64,000 nucleotides of DNA, from NCBI RefSeq assembly GCF_017161265.1, contig NZ_CP031393.1, positions 1,426,001 to 1,490,000 on the forward strand. The letters run 5' to 3'. Every line of letters starts with the position of its first letter. The first letter of the stretch is position 1. Source of the DNA: Treponema medium. Lineage in GTDB: Bacteria > Spirochaetota > Spirochaetia > Treponematales > Treponemataceae. Made by a program: the position numbers and the translations under genes. The notes under the pieces are model-generated. The model searched no databases, had not been told where the DNA came from, and worked only from the letters and a program-made list of their open reading frames with translations. This document shows positions 25,374 through 34,454 of the stretch, piece by piece.

Positions 25374-26720
25374 GCCTCACGTTAAATCTAACCGAAAAAG
25401 AAGCGGTGCATCACGTAAAAATCTAACCCAAAATAGAAGCCCAAAGGAAGGGCACAATGGGGTTAGACATGAAAACGAAAAAGAAATTGAGCGAAGAAAC
25501 GGCCAAACGGTATTGTACGGCAGCAAAGAAACAAAAGACGAAAATCCTCGATGAGTTCATCGCAACAACCGGTTACAATCGAAAGTATGCCATTCACGTT
25601 CTGAAAAACAGTGCATACGTAAAACTCACGCACTTTAACAATGTCGCAAGACAGAGCGTACAGGTTATTACAAAGACACGTAAAAAGCGGAACTATGAAA
25701 AATACTACGGTCAAGACGTACAACAAGAAGTCATCCGGCTATGGATTTTTTCGATGTATCTGTGTGCAAAACGGCTCGTGCCGTTCATTCGGGATAATAT
25801 CGATTACTTTGCTCAAAAGTTCAGCTATGATGAAAAACTGAAAGCAAAACTCGCCCGCATATCAAGCGCGACAGTCGGCAGGATTCTTAAACCGGAAATC
25901 CCAAAACATTCCATCCGCGGTATTTCAACAACACGACCTGTAAAGAATCTTAATAAGCTCATCCCCATCCGTACCTTTTTCGATTGGGATGAACGGAAGC
26001 CGGGTTTTTTTGAGGTTGACACCGTTGCCAACTGCGGCATAAGTACCCAAGGACAGTATATTTGCACGCTTACCCTTACTGATGTCCATTCAGGCTGGAC
26101 GGAAAATAGAGCCCTTTTAAACAAAGCTCATCGTTGGGTAAAAGAAGCAATAGAAGATGTGAAAGAGAAGCTCCCGTTTCAGATGAAAGGTATTGATAGC
26201 GACAACGGAAGTGAGTTCAAAAATACACAGCTGTTGCAATGGTGTAAAAGTAATGAGATTATCTTCACTCGGAGCCGATCGTATAAAAAGAATGATAATT
26301 GTTTTGTTGAACAGAAAAATGATAGTGTCGTAAGGCACATTGTCGGTTACTATCGCTTTGAGGGAGAAGCTGCGCGAGCGGTTATGGCTGACCTTTATCA
26401 GCAGTATAATAAGCTCGTCAATTTCTTTTTTCCTTCGATGAAAATTATTTCAAAAAAACGGATAGACGCAAAGGTCATAAAAAAATATGATACGGCAAAG
26501 ACTCCGTATTACAGGCTGATGGAAAGCTCTGATGTAAGCGAGGCGGTAAAAGCTGAGCTGTGCCGCAGGAAGAACAACTTGGATTTACAACAGCTGCTTG
26601 AAACAACGCAAAGCTTGCAAAGTAAACTTATCTCTATGGCTCAACCTTGGACATAGAGTGCTACGGTTAAATTTTTACTTGAGTAACCGCAATCCTTTCG
26701 GTTAGATTTTTACGTGAGTA
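25374..26720 (+). mobile_element. Insertion sequence with DDE transposase and doubled terminal motifs
   Basis: About 1.35 kb. Each end carries two copies of a motif resembling TCACGTAAAAATCTAACC, in inverse orientation at the two ends: 25377-25394 and 25411-25428 on the left, about 26664-26683 and 26698-26717 on the right. The outer copies define the inverted repeats. Boundaries are approximate because no clear target duplication was found. Confidence 0.7.
25457..26656 (+). CDS. DDE transposase/integrase (rve-type catalytic domain)
   Basis: This 399-aa transposase has an integrase-like catalytic core with Asp in FFEVDTVANC, Asp in GIDSDNGSEF and Glu in NDNCFVEQKNDSVVR, the three acidic DDE residues. 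The N-terminal ~90 residues are basic and hold a helix-turn-helix-like region around YNRKYAIHVLKN. It resembles the integrase-catalytic-region proteins common in treponemes (unclassified, ISNCY-like). AAGGA lies about 9 bases before the ATG. The frame is intact, so the element may be active. Confidence 0.8.
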   Translation: MGLDMKTKKKLSEETAKRYCTAAKKQKTKILDEFIATTGYNRKYAIHVLKNSAYVKLTHFNNVARQSVQVITKTRKKRNYEKYYGQDVQQEVIRLWIFSMYLCAKRLVPFIRDNIDYFAQKFSYDEKLKAKLARISSATVGRILKPEIPKHSIRGISTTRPVKNLNKLIPIRTFFDWDERKPGFFEVDTVANCGISTQGQYICTLTLTDVHSGWTENRALLNKAHRWVKEAIEDVKEKLPFQMKGIDSDNGSEFKNTQLLQWCKSNEIIFTRSRSYKKNDNCFVEQKNDSVVRHIVGYYRFEGEAARAVMADLYQQYNKLVNFFFPSMKIISKKRIDAKVIKKYDTAKTPYYRLMESSDVSEAVKAELCRRKNNLDLQQLLETTQSLQSKLISMAQPWT

Positions 26721-26750
26721 AATACGGAGGTGAATGAATATCAACAGGGG

Positions 26751-26970
26751 AAACGCATCAGGCCGTTTTTTTAACACCCCCGCGGAAAAATTGAGACTAT
26801 TCGACCGGAACTGCCAAGGATGGCAGTGGTTCCATACAGCAGCGATGTTTTGCGCAACGCAAAACTCGCCTTCAACTGATGTACATGGATGTACAACAGT
26901 TGAAGATGGTTCAAATGGTCTCACAGTCTCAATTTTTCCGCGATTTTTATCTATTTTGCCTGATGCGTTT
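26751..26970. repeat. Type I dispersed element, copy C (with cassette)
   Basis: Perfect 13-bp terminal inverted repeats AAACGCATCAGGC (26751-26763 / 26958-26970), a perfect 18-bp inner inverted repeat (26781-26798 / 26925-26942) and a cassette between. The region 26971-27218 adds only further hairpins (for example GGCAACCGC-type arms near 27176-27209); no gene is supported between the insertion sequence and nrnA. Confidence 0.78.
26810..26904 (+). repeat. H3-H2-H1 hairpin cassette 2
   Basis: H3 26810-26827 (perfect 6-bp stem, loop AAGGAT), H2 26842-26869, H1 26871-26904 (14-nt arms, one mismatch, loop ATGGAT closed by GTAC/GTAC). Confidence 0.85.
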
Positions 26971-27218
26971 CCCCCTTTGCTGGAAAAATGTGCGAAATTT
27001 TATTTCCTTAAAATGCAACAGTTGAACAAAATATGAATTTTGGAAACTGTTGCATTCGTGCGCGAAAAGCGCACACATCAATACGCAAGTTTTCGAAAGA
27101 AAACTTGACGGTTAAGGTGAGCGGTGTCATTGTAGACGCTCACCTTATACCTATGAAATTTCGCACAGAAGGAAGGCAACCGCTGCAAATACTTTATAAT
27201 GCGGTTGCCCTGTAAATA

Positions 27219-28211
27219 TCAATTTTGAAACTGCGGGGCAAACGCTGCGACAAACTTCGGTATTAATTGTTCGGCAATTCCTTCTATATAAAGCCCTGCG
27301 GCCTGCTTATGCCCGCCGCCGCCGAAAGAGGATGCGATAATACTGACATCGATAGTATCGAGAGAGCGAAAACCGACACTACAATGCGTTTCGGTATCCT
27401 GTCGGACAATACAAATTGCCTTTACCCCCGCGATGCTCTGAATAAGCTGATATGCCATATCGGAATCCCTGTTCTCGATGCCGATTTCTTGTTTGTCTTG
27501 GTACGTTTCATACGAAACGATGAGTCTCCCGTCATAATACGGCTTCATGCGGGCTAATACACGCGAGATAAGTATCCGTGAACCGAAAGATTTACCGCCG
27601 TTAATCGCTGCAAAGGTGTATTTCGGGTTTGCCCCCGCCTGCACCAACCGTGCAGTATGAGCGAACACTTCGCCGCTCCGTTCATCCAAGTGGCGGAAAA
27701 AACCGGTGTCGGTACAAAGCCCGAAAAACAGCATCTCCGCTTCATCCCGTGTTACGGAGCCGGTCATCTTTTCGATGATTGTTTGGATAATAAATGTTGT
27801 TGAAGGAGCTTCTGCATATACAAGCGAGCCTGCTTCATTTGTCGTATTAGTAGCATGGTGATCAATGCAGATTGAAGGAAAGTTTTTTAATTGTTCGGCA
27901 ATGTCGCCCGTCCGATCTATTCCCGAACAGTCAACAATGATGACGCCTGTGTTTTCAGGGTGTGTGATGAGCGCTTCCGGTACCTGCGCAGAAAAAAGCG
28001 ATTCATATATCCGTATTTCAGACCGTTGGAACGGCCCTGCAGAAAGCAGCTGCGTTTTTTTTCCGAGTCGTTGTAAGAAAAGAGACATCGCAATACTGCT
28101 TCCGATACAGTCTCCATCAGGCTCTTTATGACCGGCTATGAGGAACATCGGATATGAATGCAAAAAATCGATTAATTTCTGCGGAACGGCAGGTGTAATA
28201 ATATTAGCCAT
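27219..28211 (-). CDS. nrnA: DHH-family phosphoesterase (NrnA/pAp-phosphatase type)
   Basis: This 330-aa bifunctional nanoRNase/pAp phosphatase-like enzyme removes the last 2-5 nt of RNA and may hydrolyse cyclic dinucleotide products. Metal-site motifs are visible in order: GHKEPDGDCIGSS, VIIVDCSG, the DHH motif CIDHHATN, then the DHHA1 domain with GGGGHKQAAG near the C-terminus. Length is normal. The symbol is by family; substrate preference cannot be told from sequence. Confidence 0.82.
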   Translation of the reverse strand: MANIITPAVPQKLIDFLHSYPMFLIAGHKEPDGDCIGSSIAMSLFLQRLGKKTQLLSAGPFQRSEIRIYESLFSAQVPEALITHPENTGVIIVDCSGIDRTGDIAEQLKNFPSICIDHHATNTTNEAGSLVYAEAPSTTFIIQTIIEKMTGSVTRDEAEMLFFGLCTDTGFFRHLDERSGEVFAHTARLVQAGANPKYTFAAINGGKSFGSRILISRVLARMKPYYDGRLIVSYETYQDKQEIGIENRDSDMAYQLIQSIAGVKAICIVRQDTETHCSVGFRSLDTIDVSIIASSFGGGGHKQAAGLYIEGIAEQLIPKFVAAFAPQFQN

Positions 28212-28274
28212 GAATAACCTAGTTTAAAATAGAAAATAGGCATATAACTCCAAGCTATAGTTTTAAGCCGATGG

Positions 28275-28309
28275 AGAGTTCTAAAAATCAATCGAATTTT
28301 TAGAACTCT
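28275..28309. repeat. CTCTAAAAA-type hairpin
   Basis: A perfect 14-bp stem (AGAGTTCTAAAAAT, 28275-28288, with 28296-28309) closes a 7-base loop. It belongs to the same hairpin family as 4424, 28446, 41629 and 53476. Confidence 0.65.
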
Positions 28310-28379
28310 ATATACATGGGCACCTCTAAAAACTCGGTTAGATTTGCTTCGCATCCTTTGGAATAGAGGCGCCCGTCGA

Positions 28380-28422
28380 GTTTTAATTTAAGTCTTTATA
28401 ACATAATGACTTAAATTAAAAC
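28380..28422. repeat. AT-rich palindrome related to 6077-6127
   Basis: Perfect 15-bp arms (28380-28394 / 28408-28422) around a 13-base loop. Loop and flanking CATCTAAAG closely resemble the palindrome at 6077-6127. Confidence 0.6.
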
Positions 28423-28445
28423 ATCGGAAGTTACATCTAAAGAAA

Positions 28446-28473
28446 ACTTCTAAAACCTGAAGTTTTTAGAAGT
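28446..28473 (-). terminator. Terminator of the downstream exported-protein gene
   Basis: The arms AACTTCTAAAA and TTTTAGAAGTT form a hairpin followed on the minus strand by TTTTCT, about 25 bp beyond the stop of the 28496-28915 gene. Confidence 0.5.
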
Positions 28474-28495
28474 TTCCGCCTATTTTTGATACGGA

Positions 28496-28915
28496 TTAGA
28501 ACTCAAGTGCGAGCGAATCTACTCCGTCAAATTTATCATTATATTGTTGGGGATACGGCAGGAGACCCCATATTGAAGTATTTAAATCTTGTCGCGGGGC
28601 AGAAATTCTCACATATTCACATTTTCCGTCGCGGATAAAGAAAGACAGATACGGATTAATACGGGTATTGATAAATGAAATATCCGCCTTGTTTTCTTTC
28701 GGACTGAACCATGTGAACGGGATAAACGCCTCTCCGGTCTCTAATCCTGCCCGTCGATAGATAACATAGTATCCCTTTGGATGGGAGAATATTTTCAAAA
28801 GCTGAGTGTTGACATAATATACATCAGCTTCTTTTGATTCGGCTGCCAGCGGAAATACGCTCACTGCTCCAAACAGTAAAACACAGAAAACAAAATAACG
28901 GCATATCTTTTTCAT
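28496..28915 (-). CDS. Exported protein of unknown function
   Basis: This 139-aa protein has a clear signal peptide (MKKICRYFVFCVLLFGAVSV, likely cleavage after PLAA). The mature part is short and beta-rich, with FSHPKGYYVIYRRAG and FIPFTWFSPKENKADI. I do not recognise a family. The start is placed at ATG 28913-28915 because GGAGG lies 8 bases upstream and it begins the signal peptide; the longer frame to 28987 lacks both. Confidence 0.65.
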   Translation of the reverse strand: MKKICRYFVFCVLLFGAVSVFPLAAESKEADVYYVNTQLLKIFSHPKGYYVIYRRAGLETGEAFIPFTWFSPKENKADISFINTRINPYLSFFIRDGKCEYVRISAPRQDLNTSIWGLLPYPQQYNDKFDGVDSLALEF

Positions 28916-29091
28916 AAAATTCCTCCAGAATATAGTAGTGAAATTATAACAATGGATATAAAAAATTGCAAGCATACGATTGCCCAACGATTGCCTCTAG
29001 AATATCCGCACTGTAGGGCATCTCTAAAACATCAGTTAGATTTTTATAGGCTCCCTGTACACATTGCGCCTTTTGTGATGTTATTATCGGT

Positions 29092-29997
29092 ATGAATGAA
29101 ACCCCTTTCTATGAATCCATAGGACGTAATACTCGCTTTACCTTTTCACGTTCCGGCGGAAAAGGCGGGCAGAAAGAAATAGATAATCGTATCATGACAG
29201 TCGGAACAAAGACAGCTGGAACAAAATTTGAAAAGAAACACAAACGAGATTTCGGGCGGGAGAAAATTACAATCCTGTATGAAGATGAGGACATTGCGGT
29301 GATTTATAAGCCGGACGGAATGCTCTCCGTTCCTTATCAGGGAAGTAGGGTACAGACTGCTCTTGGGGTTCTTGAGCAGATAATGCGCAAAAAAGGAACA
29401 TATTCTCAAGTTCATAGACCATTTGCGGTTCACCGTCTTGATCGAGAAACATCGGGAGTGATGATGTTTGCAATGACGGAAAAAGCTCAAAAAAAGATCA
29501 TGGATAATTGGCAGCGTCTTGTAACGGGACGTATTTACCGTGCCGTTGCGGAAAACCCTGCACAGGGAAATGCTGCGCGTGGAAATTTCAGCACAATGAA
29601 AAACAGCGGTACGATTAACGATGAAATTGCATACAATGCACACAATAGAGGTTTTGTTCCGCATGATAAAGCCCGCTTTAAAACGGTAAGCGCCGTAACT
29701 CATTACAAAATAATTGAGCGTGGAACACACCATACGCTTTTTGAATTAAGCCTTGAAACGGGAAGAAAGAATCAGATTAGGGCACATTTGGCCTCGAAAG
29801 GCTATATTCTTGCAGGGGATGAAAATTACCGAGCGAAAACCAATCCTTTCGGGCGGCTTGCTCTCCATGCACGGACGCTTGAATTTAATCATCCGTTTAC
29901 GGGAGAACAGTTGAAATTTGAAATCCCTGAACCGAAAGAATGGCTTATGTGCGTCAAGAACGGAGATAGACGCAGTGCAGTTAAACATCCAAGATAA
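29092..29997 (+). CDS. RluA-family pseudouridine synthase
   Basis: This 301-aa RNA pseudouridine synthase of the RluA class has the catalytic motif FAVHRLDRETSGVMMFA, preceded by ILYEDEDIAVIYKPDGMLSV and followed by LETGRKNQIRAHLASKGYIL and NPFGRLALHARTLEF. The ~55-residue N-terminal extension is basic and has no visible S4 domain. The target base in rRNA or tRNA cannot be assigned. It stands alone, followed by a repeat region. Confidence 0.82.
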   Translation: MNETPFYESIGRNTRFTFSRSGGKGGQKEIDNRIMTVGTKTAGTKFEKKHKRDFGREKITILYEDEDIAVIYKPDGMLSVPYQGSRVQTALGVLEQIMRKKGTYSQVHRPFAVHRLDRETSGVMMFAMTEKAQKKIMDNWQRLVTGRIYRAVAENPAQGNAARGNFSTMKNSGTINDEIAYNAHNRGFVPHDKARFKTVSAVTHYKIIERGTHHTLFELSLETGRKNQIRAHLASKGYILAGDENYRAKTNPFGRLALHARTLEFNHPFTGEQLKFEIPEPKEWLMCVKNGDRRSAVKHPR

Positions 29998-30029
29998 ACC
30001 GCACTGGAAATACTTCGAATGCTTACCTT

Positions 30030-30246
30030 CCTTTTGAAAATATACGGACATCTGCGTTGTCGCTTAACAAAAAACAGTCCTCGACGTATCAAAGATACGC
30101 CCAAGGACGGGCGTGGTTCCAAAGCAGAAGCAAGTTTGCTCCTGCAAACTTGTAGCCCAAAAATGGACACGGATGTCCGTTTTTGGGCGTGTCTCCGTTT
30201 TATTTCGGCTAGGCTCCTAGCATCTGCTCCATCTCTTTTCAAAAGG
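30030..30246. repeat. Type II dispersed element with cassette
   Basis: Bounded by inverted CCTTTTGAAAA (30030-30040) and TTTTCAAAAGG (30236-30246). Its left part (30041-30085) is nearly identical to 60778-60822 inside the broken rpn gene. Between lies a small hairpin and one cassette. The rest of the gap to queA (30247-30368) holds a degenerate type I end near 30300. Confidence 0.7.
30097..30188 (+). repeat. H3-H2-H1 hairpin cassette 3
   Basis: H3 30097-30114 (perfect 6-bp stem ACGCCC/GGGCGT, loop AAGGAC), H2 30130-30156, H1 30155-30188 (14-bp stem with one G-T wobble, loop ACGGAT). Confidence 0.85.
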
Positions 30247-30368
30247 CTAGCGAAAAGTCCATCACCCCTGCCCCTATTATTCTGCGGGGCAGTAAAAAAT
30301 AACCTGATGCGGTTGCCTTGTCACTGGGAGAGGTTTTCGGGTATAGTGCTTTCCGTTTTTGAGGCCTT

Positions 30369-31409
30369 ATGTTTACAAAAGATTTTGATTTTGACCTTCC
30401 TAAAGAATTAATTGCGCAATATCCGTCAGCCGAACGCGGAAATGACCGGCTGCTTGTGTTACATAGACGGACGGGGGCATTAACCGATGCGATGTTCTCC
30501 GACTTACCTGATTTTTTACCGCCTGATTGTTTAATGGTGTTCAACAATACCAAGGTGCGCCATGCCCGTTTGTATGCCCATACCGCGAGCGGCGAGGCTG
30601 AATTTTTGCTGATTGAACCGCTCGATGAAGGCTTTGTGTGGAAAACCATCGTAAAGCGTGCCAAGCGGCAGCGGGAGGGGAAGGAGTACACCTTTAACGA
30701 CGGCACCCGTGCCGTGCTGATTCCACCCCCTTCCTCCAATGCAGCGGAACCTGATTGCAAATATGTACGCTTTGACCGCTGCATTGATGACCGTTGGCTG
30801 GAAGCCAACGGTCATATCCCGCTGCCTCCGTACATCAAGCGCGGCGACACGAATGAAGATGCCGCGCGGTACCAGACGGTATACGCACAGAACACCGGTT
30901 CGGTTGCAGCGCCTACCGCCGGTCTCCACTTTACGGAGCCGATTTTACAGGAACTGGATAAGCGGCATATTGCACGAACCGCCGTAACGCTGCATGTCGG
31001 TCTCGGTACATTTTTACCGGTGCGGACTGAGGTTGTCGAAGAACACACGATGCATTCCGAAAAGTTCTTTATTTCCAACGAGACGGCGGAGACCGTAGAA
31101 AACGCTCACCGGAGCGGTAAAACCATTCTCGCTGTAGGAACAACTTCGGTGCGGACGCTCGAATCCGCATGGAAATCCGATACGCAGCAGTTGAGCTGCG
31201 GAATGCAGGCAACGAATATATTTATCTATCCCGGTTTTCAGTTCGGGCTTACCGGAGCGCTGCTCACCAACTTTCACACGCCGCAGTCGAGCCTCGTTAT
31301 GCTGGTATCCGCATTTGCCGGCCGCGACAACATCTTTGCTGCTTATCGCCATGCAATAGAAAAAAAATATCGCTTTTTTTCTTACGGCGATGCCATGCTC
31401 ATTCTCTAA
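30369..31409 (+). CDS. queA: S-adenosylmethionine:tRNA ribosyltransferase-isomerase (queuosine synthesis)
   Basis: This 346-aa QueA transfers the ribose part of SAM to preQ1-tRNA to form epoxyqueuosine. Landmarks are the start DFDFDLPKELIAQYPSAERG, VFNNTKVRHARLY, the stretch TAGLHFTEPILQEL, LHVGLGTFLPVR, GKTILAVGTTSVRTLES and FQFGLTGALLTNFHTPQSSL. Length matches the family. No other queuosine gene is adjacent. Confidence 0.93.
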   Translation: MFTKDFDFDLPKELIAQYPSAERGNDRLLVLHRRTGALTDAMFSDLPDFLPPDCLMVFNNTKVRHARLYAHTASGEAEFLLIEPLDEGFVWKTIVKRAKRQREGKEYTFNDGTRAVLIPPPSSNAAEPDCKYVRFDRCIDDRWLEANGHIPLPPYIKRGDTNEDAARYQTVYAQNTGSVAAPTAGLHFTEPILQELDKRHIARTAVTLHVGLGTFLPVRTEVVEEHTMHSEKFFISNETAETVENAHRSGKTILAVGTTSVRTLESAWKSDTQQLSCGMQATNIFIYPGFQFGLTGALLTNFHTPQSSLVMLVSAFAGRDNIFAAYRHAIEKKYRFFSYGDAMLIL

Positions 31410-31430
31410 GAACTATGGGAATCGACTAGG

Positions 31431-31584
31431 GTAACCGCATTAGCAATATTTTAAGCGGTTGCCTGCCTTCCGTGCGAAATTTAAAAAAATTTCGCACATT
31501 TTTTCCGGTAGAGACAACTGCATCAGGCAGAGTAGATAAAAACTTATGCTGCGGGCATATCCTCAAAAGAGCCTGATGCGTTTG
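31431..31584. repeat. Type I dispersed element, copy E (no cassette)
   Basis: In order: a GTAACCGC/GCGGTTGC stem (31431-31462), a GTGCGAAATTT hairpin (31472-31498), and inverted repeats CAACTGCATCAGGC / GCCTGATGCGTTTG (31515-31528 / 31571-31584) with a short interior. Confidence 0.7.
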
Positions 31585-31604
31585 TTATTTGCTCATTCTG
31601 AATT

Positions 31605-31677
31605 TATGCAAAATCATGCATATTTCTCGAATATTTTTTATTTTTATTGACTTTTTGGAATATTTATGCACTATTAC
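31605..31677 (+). promoter_or_regulatory. argR promoter and possible operator
   Basis: An inverted repeat TATGCA-N6-TGCATA (31605-31622) lies upstream of TTGACT (31648-31653) and TATTAC (31672-31677, 18-bp spacer). Autoregulation by ArgR through such AT-rich repeats is known in other bacteria; here it is a guess. Confidence 0.4.
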
Positions 31678-31693
31678 TTCATAGGTGATATAA

Positions 31694-32167
31694 GTGAAAC
31701 AGCGGCTGACAAGATTAAAAACAATCAGAAAACTGATAAAATCATATCCGATTGAATCTCAAGAAATGCTGCTCGGCTATTTGGATCGTGAAGGCTTTTC
31801 CGTTACTCAGGCAACCTTGTCGCGTGACTTAAAAATGCTCAAGGTGAGTAAGGTCTCCAACGGAAAGGGTGATTATGTTTATACGGTGCCGAGCGAGGAT
31901 CGTCCTCATGAAACGGAGCAAGCGGGTATTCAAGATTTTTTACGTGGGTATATTTCTATAGATTATTCGGGTAATATGGCAGTTATCAAAACGTATTCAG
32001 GACATACCGAGCTTATTTCGATGGCGCTTGAAAATATGGGGTTTGAATCCATTCTCGGTATTATTGCAGGTCGTGATAATTGTGTGTTTATTTGTTTGAG
32101 GGAAGGAGTAAGCGGCGAGCAGTTTTTGCGTGAGCTGAAAGACCGGATTCCCGAGCTGGAAGACTGA
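31694..32167 (+). CDS. argR: Arginine repressor family regulator
   Basis: This 157-aa ArgR/AhrC protein has an N-terminal winged helix with IRKLIKSYPIESQEMLLGYL and VTQATLSRDLKMLKVSKV, the canonical DNA-reading segment. The C-terminal oligomerisation and arginine-binding domain ends near GIIAGRDNCVFICLREG, which includes the conserved GRDN. The start is GTG. Treponemes usually lack full arginine synthesis, so the regulon may be arginine catabolism or uptake; no such gene is adjacent. Confidence 0.9.
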   Translation: MKQRLTRLKTIRKLIKSYPIESQEMLLGYLDREGFSVTQATLSRDLKMLKVSKVSNGKGDYVYTVPSEDRPHETEQAGIQDFLRGYISIDYSGNMAVIKTYSGHTELISMALENMGFESILGIIAGRDNCVFICLREGVSGEQFLRELKDRIPELED

Positions 32168-32254
32168 TAGCAGTTTTTAAGAATTCAGTTGGTTTTTAGG
32201 GGCTGCTTGATACTGCTTTAAGATATGATGCTGAAATGCCGATACCATAGAAGT

Positions 32255-33784
32255 ATGAAAAGCGTTTGTTTTAGAATACCTTCCTATCTGATAGGAAGTA
32301 TTCTCGTATGTATAAGTATAGCGGCTGCTTTTGGAGCCGATGCGTCCACACCGAATTCAACGGCAGTAAAAAAAGATGTCGAGAGCAAAGAACCTGTTAT
32401 TACGGTAGAGACAGTAGCCGATGAAAACCCGAAAACCGTGCGTCTTTATCCTTTTGATCAAATACCGGATTCCGCTGAAATTAGAGAAGCGATTGCTGCC
32501 TCATGGTTTTCTGCGCCGATTGACAAAGTCATCAAAAAGACGCCCGAATTGCATACGGATTCAAAAGGAAATATGTTTACGGTATCGGGAAAGTATGCGG
32601 AAGACAGTAAGGACGTCTACATTATTTCTATTATTCCCAATCTTACCGATTATAGTTTGCCGGAACATAATCTCGTACCGCAAGGTACATGGATGCTGTA
32701 CCGAAAGGCTGATACCGGTGCCCCCTTGCTGATCAAGATATATCCGCGTGAAAATCCTGCCCTTTCAGTGTCTCTTCGACCTGCAAGTCAAAAAGCTTAT
32801 AGCGGTAAGTCGTTTATCGATATATGTCTTTTTAATGCTTATGTGCGGAAAGACATCGCTATAGGTGTTCCTTTTGAAACGCTCTATCATATTTCGCTTT
32901 TACGATTGAAAGCATTGAGCCAGTCAATCATTCCATGGGATTTGTTTAATCCGCCGCGTGATAACAGCTCCGTTAAAACGATGTCGCGTATAGTCGAAAA
33001 TCTCCGGTATCGGTTGGTACGGGTGAAAGACGGTTGCTTTGACCATAACGGAAAACCTGTGCATATTAGTAACTCGCAGCCGCAAACCGAATTGGAGATA
33101 ACAGCTGCAATGAATATCGATCAAATCCGTTCTGAAATAATTGGCGGTGTTGATTCGGCGGGGTTTGCAAAGTGGGTTATCGATGGGATTATCCGTCCTA
33201 TTGCAGGGCAGGGGACAGTTGTTGAATCGTTAAAACGCGAGACTGATGCGCCTAAAACTCATTTTACAAGGCCATATCTGGATACCGAAAATATCTTTTT
33301 CGGATTAGATTGGATACGAAATCTTGGCGCCGCCGCTTTAAGCTTAAATTTAAATCGTACCGTTTATCCCGACTCTTCCGGTTTGGATGTAAACAGCTGT
33401 CCTTTTGCGCTTACCGACGCAGCGATTCCGATGGGTTTAAGTGCAAAAACCGGAGCGGTAAAACAACCTGCGTTTTTGGGGTACCAACGATATGCAGGGT
33501 ACCAAACATCGTATCTTTTACCGCTTTTATATTATTTTACCATCGTCGAACCTGATCATTTTTATCTTGCATGCATTAGCACCGTGTCTTCGGCTACGGA
33601 GCTGAGAATGTATGACCGTGTAGCTGTGTTTTTCCCTTATTTTGATAGTTTGGGAGAATTTCACCTTGATATATATGAAGACGGTGAGCTGATACCGGTT
33701 GATGAATTTATCGAAAAGAACAAAGATTCTTATACGGCAATGGTGCGGGTACGTGCTCCGGAGAAAGGTTTGTTTAATCCGTAA
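32255..33784 (+). CDS. Exported protein of unknown function
   Basis: This 509-aa protein from ATG 32255 has a signal peptide (MKSVCFRIPSYLIGSILVCI, ending near AFGADA). The body has no motif I recognise; conspicuous segments are TENIFFGLDWIRNLGAAALS, LNLNRTVYPDSSGLDVNSC and a C-terminal stretch rich in aromatic residues. The signal peptide suggests the periplasm or outer membrane. An in-frame ATG at 32225 would lengthen the N-terminus by ten residues; neither has a strong ribosome site. Its codon use resembles its neighbours. Confidence 0.65.
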   Translation: MKSVCFRIPSYLIGSILVCISIAAAFGADASTPNSTAVKKDVESKEPVITVETVADENPKTVRLYPFDQIPDSAEIREAIAASWFSAPIDKVIKKTPELHTDSKGNMFTVSGKYAEDSKDVYIISIIPNLTDYSLPEHNLVPQGTWMLYRKADTGAPLLIKIYPRENPALSVSLRPASQKAYSGKSFIDICLFNAYVRKDIAIGVPFETLYHISLLRLKALSQSIIPWDLFNPPRDNSSVKTMSRIVENLRYRLVRVKDGCFDHNGKPVHISNSQPQTELEITAAMNIDQIRSEIIGGVDSAGFAKWVIDGIIRPIAGQGTVVESLKRETDAPKTHFTRPYLDTENIFFGLDWIRNLGAAALSLNLNRTVYPDSSGLDVNSCPFALTDAAIPMGLSAKTGAVKQPAFLGYQRYAGYQTSYLLPLLYYFTIVEPDHFYLACISTVSSATELRMYDRVAVFFPYFDSLGEFHLDIYEDGELIPVDEFIEKNKDSYTAMVRVRAPEKGLFNP

Positions 33785-33854
33785 AATCACTGCCGAATTA
33801 TATCTATATACATCGGTAGAGAGATGCACGGATGTACACTTTTGATGATGTGAC

Positions 33855-33891
33855 GCTTCTTTTTCGGTTAGATTTAACGTGAGGCAATGCG
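33855..33891 (-). mobile_element. Orphan end of the 25.4-kb insertion sequence
   Basis: The 37 bases are the reverse complement of the left end of the insertion sequence near 25368-25404, including CTCACGTTAAATCTAACCG and the adjacent GCATTGC. No transposase is attached, so it is a deletion remnant or solo end. Confidence 0.7.
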
Positions 33892-33993
33892 AGACCTTGC
33901 ATTTCTCAATATTTGCCCCTATACTTATGATTATGCTGAATAAGTGTATACTATTACCGCAGTATAAAAACTCTCTCTCCAAAGTGCAGCCGC

Positions 33994-34071
33994 TATTTTC
34001 AGTAGCGGCATATTTTCAAAAGGTAGTTGACATATTTTCAGTAGCGGCATATTTTCAAAAGGTAGTTGACA
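33994..34071. repeat. Exact 39-bp tandem duplication
   Basis: Unit 33994-34032 is repeated without change at 34033-34071. Each copy contains GGCATATTTTCAAAAGG, the end motif of type II elements. An open frame of 141 codons crosses it, but it has no ribosome site and no family resemblance. The rest of the 784-bp gap (33785-34568) holds the orphan insertion-sequence end and the leader of the next gene. Confidence 0.75.
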
Positions 34072-34454
34072 CCTCTGAAAAACGGGCAGCTTTTACATTC
34101 AGACAACAACATCATTATTTTTTCTCATTTTTTGCAGACGGCACAAGCAGTGCTAGTGTTTTTACTTTTACACACAGACGGTACTTTGCTGCCTTGGGCA
34201 TATTTTGTGCGTTAGGTATGCAAAAACGTCTTCATAATAAACACATTATCAACATAGCATTTTATCGTCGAAGCCGTCCGGCAGTATGGTTTGATAGCGG
34301 GTAGCTTGTAAAAACAGTATGCTCTACGGTTTATTGCAAGAGTAGAGAAAATAAATAGAGAGGAAATATATCGTATAAACTTACCGTCGAAGAATAGCTG
34401 TAAGAATGTGCGTTCTTAGGCGTGGATAAGGATATACGGCTTTTAGGTGGAGTT

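Noticed and set aside
26734-27036. 100-codon open frame over type I copy C
   Set aside because: It is entirely made of hairpin repeat sequence; similar frames at other copies are broken, so it is not under protein-level selection.
33879-34304. 141-codon open frame across the 39-bp tandem repeat
   Set aside because: It contains repeat sequence, lacks a ribosome site and resembles no protein.
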